Of a DNA stretch of 64,000 bases, positions 55,070 to 64,000 are shown piece after piece. This DNA is from Ampelomyces quisqualis (taxonomy: Eukaryota > Ascomycota > Dothideomycetes > Pleosporales > Phaeosphaeriaceae), in NCBI GenBank assembly GCA_018398575.1, contig JAGTXZ010000018.1:1178001-1242000 (forward strand), read 5' to 3'. How positions within the stretch are numbered: position 1 is the stretch's first letter; the number at the start of each line of letters is the position of its first letter. The notes below the pieces were generated by a model. It saw only the letters and a list, made by a program, of their open reading frames with translations. It was not told the DNA's origin and searched no databases. The translations under genes were made by a program, and so were the position numbers.

Positions 55070-58000
55070 ATTAAATTTGTTAAACTTAACTAGGCTAAAG
55101 AGCTATTAGTAACCTCTAGCATAGAATAAGTAACTGTTCCTATAACAGTACAGGATATAATAGTATAAGCTATCTAGATAAGACGCAATAGTGTCTCTAA
55201 GTTAGTTATTAAGGACAAGTTTAATTAGATAATTATTAATAACTTTCTAGACTTAGAGGAATAACAGATTAAGAAATAATTGCTGTTAAACAGCCTTAAG
55301 AAAACGCCTGCCTAGCAGAAAGTATATAACTCTCTAGTAGCTAGACTCTCTAATAATAGAAAAGAAAAGTCTTCTATAAGCGCAGATCTAGACTTAGTAT
55401 TGCTAGTAAGAAATCTGCAAGAATAAGTTGTAAGGCTTATAGCCTAAGCAACTCTAGAAACTTCTAGCTTTGTACAGACCTTCTTAGAAAGCTTTCTTCT
55501 ACTCTAGAAGACTTACAAAGTCCTTAACTTAGAAGCGTATAAAAAAGATTAAAAGAATTACTACATCTTTAAGGCCTAAATAAAGTATAAACTAGAATAC
55601 AACAGCGCAAAACTAGGCTTTTAAGTAAGCTATATCTTTAACTGCCTTAAAAAGTTAGCAGCTAGTATAGCTTTATCTTAAGTAACCTAGAACTCTTAGA
55701 GCTCTGTAAAAGAACTTTAGAACTTTCTAAATAACTAATTTAGCAATAAGCTACATAACAAAAGATTATAAAGAAAACTCTAAATAATCTAACAGAATAA
55801 ATCTTTTTTTTAGAACTTTAACGTAGAGTTTATAAGGCTAGCCTATAACGTAGGTAAGGAAGACAACAAAGTAAACCTAAAAACAAGGTATTTAAGCGCT
55901 ATCTAGCTAGACCTATAAGATAGAATAATTTTTATAGAGACTAAACTTAAATAAGAAATCTATAACTTTATAAACAAAGTAGTAATTATTAAAGAAAACT
56001 TATATAGAGCAAAACTTAGTAGTAAGCACACTAAAAGACAGAACGTTAGAAAACCTATAGATTAGGAACCTACAAGAGAACATTCTAAAAGAACTAAAAA
56101 AAAATCCTTTAAAGAGAAGAAAGCTAAGTAGGCTACTGCAGAAGAGTAGTTCTACTAGAAATAAAATAACTTATACTTTTACTACAGTAAGTTAAGACAC
56201 TACGCTAGCAAATATAAACTATTCTTACTTTTAAAACTTACTAAAGCTATAGTAGCTAAGGTATAGAGTAAGGAATAAAAGGACGCGTTAAAAGACACCC
56301 TAAGCTTAGAAAACAAGTAACTTTTGTCTAAAGTTACAGACAAGAGTATAGTAATATAACACTAAAAGAGAACAAGAAATTTTAACAATTTTAGGGAAAA
56401 TAGCTAGATAAAGAACCTATTACTATACACACTATTGTTAATAAAATAATAGTTACTTTTATAATAATTAACACTAAGTGTCTTACTTACGCTATAACCT
56501 TAACTAAGTTTATCTATAAGAATAAGTTAGAGCGTAAGTTAATAGCCTTAAGAGAAATTATTAGAATTACTAGAGCCTAGTCTTAGATAAAGACAGCTGT
56601 CTAAATAAGGATTAACATTAATAGGTATAAGGAGACACTATAGGCCTATAAACTAGACAAAGATATAGAATACAACTTAGTTTTAAGTTAACTATAGATA
56701 AACTAGCACAATGTTACTATTGCACTAGTAAAAAAATTAATATACATCTACTTTACCTAGACGCAAGTTAGAAGTTAGAAAAAAAAGAAACTTCTCTTAC
56801 TATAGAGCATTATAGTAGCTGCGTACTCTGCCTAGCTATAATAGGGCTAGAAGAACAAATCTATTTGCCTTTACGCTGCGTTAATAGTAAATATCTAGAA
56901 GGCCTTAAAAACTAAGCTCTAAGTAGACTCTAGGTTAGTACTTCTAGATTACCTAAAAGAGAAATACAAAACCTTTCTACGCAAGAAAGCAGACTAACTC
57001 CCTCTAGTAAGAGGACCTACTATTAATTATTCTATTAAGCTAGTAGAAAAAGATAGAAAGACTATAGAGTTGCTATAGAGCCTACTATACAGTATGTTAA
57101 GGAAAAAACTTCTTATGCTCTAAAAAGAGCTTACTTCTTACCTAGACTATAGCTTTATATAGGTAAGCTAGTTAAGCGCCTCTATACTAGTCCTATTTGT
57201 AAAGAAGCTAGAGAGAGGCCTACAGTTTTATATAGACTACTAGGCCCTTAACGCAATTACAAGGAAGAACTGATACCTGCTTTTACTTATTTAAGAAACC
57301 TTAGCCTAGATTGCTAAAGCCAAATAGTTTACTAAGGTAGACATTATCTAAGCCTTCTACAAGATTAGGATTACTAAAAGAGACAAATAGAAGATAGCCT
57401 TCTAGACGCGCTTTAGCCTCTATAAGTAGCTTGTAATACTCTTTAGACTTGTAAACACTCTAAGTATATTCTAAAGATATATTAATTAGACACTAAGAGA
57501 ATATCTAGATAATTTCTATTTAGCCTATATAAATAACGTATTAATATATATAAGTAGGTCTAAGATAAACTATAAGAAAAAGGTAAAGCTAGTAATCTAG
57601 AAACTTAGGGTAGTAAAGTTACACTTTAATATAAGGAAAAGCAAGTTTAGTGTAAAAAAGACTAAATACCTTAGATTTATTATTAAGGCTAAGAAAGAAA
57701 TAAGTATAGACCTTAAGAAAGTAGCTGCTATACGTTCTTAGAAGCCTCCTAAGATAGTTAAAGAAGTCTACAGTTTTATTAGCTTTGCTAACTTCTACTA
57801 ACAGTTTATAAAAGACTTTTTAGAGCTAGCTACTTTACTAACTAGGCTAACTAGGAAAGGCGTAGCCTTTTACTAGAGCTCTAAATAACAAATATCCTTT
57901 AATAAGCTAAAAGAAGCTTTTATAGCAGAACTATTCCTAGTAAACTTTAATATAGAGCTTAAGATAGTAGTAAAATACAACGCCTTAGAATAGTTAACTA

Positions 58001-61000
58001 GAAGAGTGCTGTCTTAATATAGCAGGGATAGACGCTTCTAGGCTATAGCTTACTACTTAGTAAAGAATACAGCAGTAGAAGCTAACTATACTATTTATAA
58101 TAAAGAGCTGTTAGCTATAGTTAAGTGCTTAGAGTAGTAGAAAACTAAACTTTAGAGAGTAAAGTATTTTACTATGCTTACAGACTATAAGAACCTAGAA
58201 TACTTTACTACTACACAACTACTAACAGAAAGACACGTCTACTAGGTAAAGTTCTTTAGCACATTTAATGTTAGATTCTAATACTACTTAGAAAACGTTA
58301 ATAGCAGAGCAGATACTCTTTTTAGAAAAGAATAAGATCTTCTCTAAAGAAGAGTAGATACATAGGTACAGTTATAGACTTTCTAATTATTTACTCTTAC
58401 TTTAAAAACTAAAGATAAAGAAGACTTAGTACTTGCTACTTTCTTTATAGCTTAGTAGAAAAATACACTACAATAGAGAAAGAAAGTATAAGAGTAGCTT
58501 TAAAACGTGCTTATAGATAAAAATACTATATTAACTACTTTTCTTATAGCTTAGTAGAGAGATATACTATAATAGAAAAAGAAGGTAATAGAGTAGCTCT
58601 AACACGTGCTTATAGACAAAGATACTATATTAACTACTTCTCTTGTAGCTTAGTAGAGAGATATACTATAACAAAGAGAAGAAAAAATAAAGTAGCTTTA
58701 AAACGTACTTATAGATAAAGATACTGTGTTAACTACTTCTCTTATAGCTTAGTAAAAGAATATACTACAACAAAGAAAAAAGAAAACAGAGTAGCTATAA
58801 AACATACTTATAGATAAAGATACTGCGTTAACTACTTTTCTTGCAACTTAGTAGAAGAATACACTACTATAGAAGGAGGAAGAAATAGAGCAGCTCTAAA
58901 ACAGGCTTACAAATAAAGACACTGTGTTAAGAGAAAGAAATATTACTTAAAGCTAGAATACTAAAAATTACTCTATAGTTAGAAAGAAAGCGCTCTAAAA
59001 TATACTTATAGACAAAAACGCTGCGTTAAGAAAGAAGAACGTTACCTACAACTAAGGTGCTAAAAGGCCTTCTATAGTAAAAGATGCTCTAGATGCTACT
59101 AAAGGAACTGTAGTACTATGCAAGACTACACTTAAGTAAATTTCTTATATAAGTAAACGCTCTAAGAGACTAATAGAGCCTGCTATTAAGGAATTGTAAG
59201 AATAGGCTATCTATATAGATAAAACCTACTAATTAGTAGTTAACGCTATTAGAATAAGATAGCAAAAATTCTCTTTTTATCTAAGTCTAAAAGTTTCTTT
59301 AGTAGAGTGTAGCTTAAATAACTTAGAACGCCTACTCTATAGAGAGCGCAAATAGGTACTAGAATATATAAACTTATAAACGCACATTATCTTAAAAGCA
59401 TATAACTTGCCAATTACTAGGTACTTAGGTAGGGAAAACACATACGTAATACTAGTAAGAGACTACTTCTAGCTTAGAATATTCTTAAGTATCTAGTAGT
59501 TTATCTAGAACTACGTAGTGTATAGTAGAATAAAGCTTTAGAAAGAACTTAAACAAGAACTACTACGCCTACTTCTACTTCTAGTCTAAATATAAAAAGA
59601 ATTGTTAGTAGACTTTATTATAGGCCTTTTACTAAGCTACAAAATGTTACACCTTATAGTAGTTACTAACTAGCTAAGTAAAAACGCAGTACTTATACTT
59701 ATTCTAGACCTAGAAGTTCTTACTATAGTTAAGGCATTTATTAAATAGGTAGTTGCGTACTACTAGCTTCTAGACGCTATAGTGTCTAACAGAAGGTTAC
59801 AATTTGTAAGTAAATTCTAGTCTTTACTTTATAATAAGCTTAGAATATAAAGAAGAATCTTAATAGTATACTACTTCTAGACAGATTGCGCTATAGAGTA
59901 AATAAATAGTATAGTAGAAGCCTACTTAAAGGCTTTTGTAAACTAGGACTAGTTAAACTAGGCTGCTCTATGCTTACTAGCATAAATCGCAATAGCTAGA
60001 CAAAGTACAGCGTCTATAAGTATTAGCCTATTCTTCTTCTAGTATAGTTATAACATAGACTCTATTTAGTTAGACCTAGAATAGACTATAGAGAACTAGC
60101 ACTAGTCTAGCAACAATAAAAGGGCTACTGCTAAAGTAATAGTAACTAAGATAAAAGAAATAATAGACTATATACAAGCAAAGATAGTAGAAGCATAGTA
60201 AGAATAAGAACGCTAGGCTAATTACTATAGATAGAAAGCCCTAGAGCTTTATATAGAAGATAAAGTATAGCTCTAGTATAGTTACTTTATATCTAACAAA
60301 AGACTTTTAAAAAAACTAGATTAGAAGAATAAGAAGTATATAGTTATAAAGGTTATCTTTCTCTATATTAGAGAACTAAGCGTACCTCTTAGAGTGCACC
60401 TAAGATTCTATGTTAACTGCCTCTAGCTTAATATAAACAATTTACTTCTGCACTAAAAGTCTAATAACTAGTAACTAGAAGCAAGAGTAGTAAGTAAGAA
60501 TAAAGCTAATAATAAGTACCTTATTAACTATATTCTTATAGAATAATAGAAGAAGAAAGAGTAAGGCATACAGCTATAATACCTAGTAAAATAGGTAGAA
60601 TACGCAGAACTAACGTAGGAACTGCAAGTAAATATTACTAACACTATAGCTTTTACTAAGTAGATAAATAATATAGAAACATAACAAGACTTAAATAGGC
60701 TGTTAGTAGAGTAACTACTTACTCTAACTACTAGATAAAATATATTAGTAGAGAAAAAGAGTAAAAAGAAAAGCTAAGAGTGCGTATAGTAGTGCTAAAA
60801 GAAATAACAGTATTATACATAGAAGAGATTAGTAGAAAAAGAACAAACTTAGAACAAGTATAAAGAGAACCTAAAGCATAAAAAATAATATAGTAGTATA
60901 CTTAGTTGCGTTTAAAAACTATACCTAACGCTAGAAAGTAACTAATAGAAGAAATACAAAGATACTATAATAGATAGAGCCTAAGACTAAGAGCTTTAGT

Positions 61001-62778
61001 AGAGAGCAGAGAAGAAAGAAAATACTTATATTTATCCTATTAGCTAACCTGTAACTACTCTAACTAGTTAATAGTAGAGATATAACTAGTAGTTAACAGT
61101 TTCTAAAAACTAAACATAAGGAACTTAAATACTAATACCTAAGAACTAATACAATAGTCCTACTAACTACTTAGAATAACCTAGGAATAGAGAGAGAAAG
61201 GTTTAGAAGCTTAGCGTTAACAAATTAATAGCTAAAGAATATAAGAAGAAGAGTCTAAGTTAACTCTAAAGACCTAGCTACTTAAGCTAGGCAATAGTTA
61301 GTTAAGACACAGCGTAATATAAATCTTTAAAGAGTCTAGTAAAACCTAAAAAAGAGGTATAGAATTCTAATACTAAGACTGCGCTAGACTATAAGAACTA
61401 GTAAAAATAATAACGTCTGTAATAGAAGTAGAGCTATAAGAGCCTATAAGCCTAAGAAATAAAGCGTAATATTTATTTTAATACATAAGTAGTATTAAGA
61501 AATGCAAGACTAGTTTTATAGAGTCTAGGCTTAGTAATAGAATAAAGGCAAAGACTATAATAGAAAGTCTATTACTATAAAAATTACTTACAAGCGCTAT
61601 ATAAAAACGATAGTAAGGCTACTATATACTAGAGCCTACCTCTCTACTATTAGAAGGCGTAATAGTTGCTATTACTAAACAATTAGTCTTAGCCTATACC
61701 TTTACATTATACATAGGCTTCTTGCAGATATTAGACTCTATTATATTAAAGTAACAGAGTAGCTTATTAGTAGTGCAGAGAGCGTTACTAACGTAAAAAA
61801 CCTAGAAGCTTACGCTAAAGATCTACATATTATACTCTTTAGCTTAATTAAATATTAGTAGAATGCACATAACGCCTTAGGAAAACAAACCCTAACAGAA
61901 GAGAAACAAATTAAAAAGAACTTATATTAGTATAGAGCTACTGCACGCTAGCGCTAATATTATTAAGCTTATAAATAATAGTGTTCTGCTTAACAAAGAG
62001 CTGCTAGAAGAGCTAGTAGATGTCTACTAGAATATTAACCTTGTTAACCTTACGCGTTAGACTCTAGTAGCTAGACTTATTACTACTACAAGACTTTGCT
62101 TAAGCAGCCCTAAGCTTATTAACAAAGTTAGACTAGAGACTAGTAATTATATACTACATTAACAGTTACTTAACTTTAGAATTGTAAGTAAGCATGTTAC
62201 AAAGCAAAATAACTATAATCTTAAAGTAATTATTAATTTAAGAAGTAATTAGAATTAACTAAGAAAGTAAAAGAATATAGCTGTTAACTTATAGGCTTAT
62301 ACGTAATATAAGTATCCTTGCACTAAGAGTAAGTGCTTTTACTGTAAGTAATCTTATACTTAGACTTATTACTCTTAAGCTAAGTAATAGCGCAGCCTAA
62401 ATAACACAGTAAGTTAAGCTTAGCTTTAACAATAATGTCTAGTCTATCTTATTACTAGTTAGTAATATGCCTAGACTTAGCTTAGCGCCTTAGATATAAA
62501 ACTTATAATAGAGGAGTTAGTAGCACAACACTTAGCTAAAGAACTACAAGAAGTACGTAGACTTAGTATCTTTGTAAATAGCAGTATAAGCGCAAGAGAT
62601 ATATAGGTTAATAAAAGAAGTAATGCGTAAGTAAGTGTACAAAAGGTAAAGCTAGTATAGTATATAGTACTACCTAAAAAGAGAAGTAAAAGTGCAGAAT
62701 AACAGACTTAGGCAGAGTAATTTTTATTTTAATAGTTGCGTAGGTCTAAGCGTACCTAGCGCTAGAGCAAGAGGATTA
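55070..62778 (+). pseudogene. array unit 2 internal region (gag-pol and antisense ORF)
   Basis: This is a copy of 47144-54852 shifted by 7926 bp. The degenerate gag knuckle is near 56169-56218, reverse transcriptase YINN near 57521-57551, coiled-coil repeats at about 58426-58926, integrase at about 59086-60456, chromodomain at about 60476-60706 and antisense ORF at about 60756-62766. Because RIP changes are shared one for one with unit 1 over most of the length, the duplication followed mutation, or the repeat is an assembly duplication. Confidence 0.85.
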
Positions 62779-62995
62779 TATAATAGGCTGCTACCTAGTT
62801 AGTTCTTAGTTACAGAAAAACCTTAGCTTTCTAAACTAGAACACTAAAAACACTCTAGACTAGAACACTAAAAACGTTCTAGACTAAAACACTAAAACCC
62901 TCTAGACTATAAAAACCCTTTAGGTAGTAATTAGAATAGGACACAAATTTACGTCTTTATTTCCTAGCATTTACTCTTAGAGTCTGCTCCTTATA
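62779..62995 (+). repeat. array LTR 3 (217 bp)
   Basis: TATAATAGG...CTCCTTATA, the same as LTR 2 at every base compared. Confidence 0.92.
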
Positions 62996-64000
62996 ATTAA
63001 ATTTGTTAAACTTAACTAGGCTAAAGAGCTATTAGTAACCTCTAGCATAGAATAAGTAACTGTTCCTATAACAGTACAGGATATAATAGTATAAGCTATC
63101 TAGATAAGACGCAATAGTGTCTCTAAGTTAGTTATTAAGGACAAGTTTAATTAGATAATTATTAATAACTTTCTAGACTTAGAGGAATAACAGATTAAGA
63201 AATAATTGCTGTTAAACAGCCTTAAGAAAACGCCTGCCTAGCAGAAAGTATATAACTCTCTAGTAGCTAGACTCTCTAATAATAGAAAAGAAAAGTCTTC
63301 TATAAGCGCAGATCTAGACTTAGTATTGCTAGTAAGAAATCTGCAAGAATAAGTTGTAAGGCTTATAGCCTAAGCAACTCTAGAAACTTCTAGCTTTGTA
63401 CAGACCTTCTTAGAAAGCTTTCTTCTACTCTAGAAGACTTACAAAGTCCTTAACTTAGAAGCGTATAAAAAAGATTAAAAGAATTACTACATCTTTAAGG
63501 CCTAAATAAAGTATAAACTAGAATACAACAGCGCAAAACTAGGCTTTTAAGTAAGCTATATCTTTAACTGCCTTAAAAAGTTAGCAGCTAGTATAGCTTT
63601 ATCTTAAGTAACCTAGAACTCTTAGAGCTCTGTAAAAGAACTTTAGAACTTTCTAAATAACTAATTTAGCAATAAGCTACATAACAAAAGATTATAAAGA
63701 AAACTCTAAATAATCTAACAGAATAAATCTTTTTTTTAGAACTTTAACGTAGAGTTTATAAGGCTAGCCTATAACGTAGGTAAGGAAGACAACAAAGTAA
63801 ACCTAAAAACAAGGTATTTAAGCGCTATCTAGCTAGACCTATAAGATAGAATAATTTTTATAGAGACTAAACTTAAATAAGAAATCTATAACTTTATAAA
63901 CAAAGTAGTAATTATTAAAGAAAACTTATATAGAGCAAAACTTAGTAGTAAGCACACTAAAAGACAGAACGTTAGAAAACCTATAGATTAGGAACCTACA
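62996..64000 (+). pseudogene. array unit 3, start of gag (cut by window edge)
   Basis: It follows unit 2 from its first base without a visible difference, including the shared tract where unit 1 diverges (63220-63660). It runs off the window before the zinc knuckle. Confidence 0.85.

Larger units (their letters stand above)
1..64000. other. RIP-like mutation signature over the whole window
   Basis: TpA steps are strikingly common while TpG, and less strongly CpA, are scarce on both strands. Stops inside recognisable frames are nearly all TAA/TAG where the family expects Gln (CAA/CAG), Trp (TGG) or Arg. Cys and His ligands of zinc knuckles have become Tyr (TGC to TAC, CAC to TAT) and catalytic Asp has become Asn. 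This is what C-to-T change on both strands, mainly at CpA, produces, the known signature of repeat-induced point mutation in ascomycetes. Exact indices were not computed. I saw no clear rRNA, tRNA or CRISPR array, though tRNAs were not searched exhaustively. Confidence 0.93.
46927..64000 (+). mobile_element. tandem array of family B gypsy elements sharing LTRs
   Basis: LTRs start at 46927, 54853 and 62779, an exact 7926-bp period. The structure is LTR-internal-LTR-internal-LTR-internal, running off the window. The left flank is GTTAA (46922-46926); the right flank is out of view. Units 2 and 3, where visible, are the same base for base on inspection. Unit 1 differs clearly only in its LTR and the first part of gag. 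All share the same RIP-type stops. Compared with the reference copy at 35941-44085 these units have more C-to-T and G-to-A changes. Confidence 0.9.

Noticed and set aside
1..64000. A reassigned genetic code in which TAG and TAA mean Gln
   Set aside because: Reading both as Gln restores many domains, but Trp, Cys, His and Asp positions are altered as well and TpG is depleted outside codons. RIP explains all of this; a code change does not.

Overview
The window reads as fungal (filamentous ascomycete) heterochromatin: nested transposable elements, essentially all of them mutated in the way repeat-induced point mutation (RIP) acts. TpA is greatly enriched, TpG and to a lesser degree CpA are depleted, and ATG, TGG and TGA are rare. 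Almost every coding trace is broken by TAA/TAG at positions where the protein family expects Gln, Trp or Arg. No intact gene of normal length is visible on either strand, so all genes are reported as pseudogenes. A pericentromere, centromere or other AT-rich isochore is a likely setting; this is inference.

Layout of the left half. Bases 1-2199 are the 5' end of a minus-strand Ty3/gypsy element that runs off the window. From 2200 to 30504 lies one plus-strand Ty3/gypsy copy (called D) split by later insertions: a TA-target MITE (2436-3251), a minus-strand copy of the same family (called C, 4091-20400, target duplication CAATT/TAATT), and a second gypsy family (called B, 22141-29693, target duplication AGAAG). 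C is itself filled by a MITE in its 3' LTR and by an LTR element E with its own gag (6599-17710). Inside E lie a truncated copia element, a hAT transposase remnant, an unidentified intron-bearing gene and a histone H3-like gene.

Layout of the right half. After about 0.9 kb of unassigned AT-rich DNA come half a MITE and a copia element (31976 to about 45627). The copia reading frame is split by an 8145-bp gypsy of family B (35941-44085, target duplication TTAAC). About 1.3 kb of unassigned sequence follows, then a tandem LTR-internal-LTR-internal-LTR array of family B from 46927 to the window end, with an exact 7926-bp period.

Most notable observations: (1) at least five short introns, in genes on both strands, share the spaced motif TTATTAC-N6-TTATTAC, as introner-like elements would. 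(2) A RIP-mutated histone H3-like gene with two 48-bp introns and a lengthened loop 1 sits among the transposons. (3) Two distinct gypsy families carry an antisense ORF with an intron between pol and the 3' LTR. (4) Family B pol contains coiled-coil-like tandem repeats between RNase H and integrase. (5) The tandem gypsy units share the same RIP mutations, so the duplication came after RIP or is an assembly artefact.
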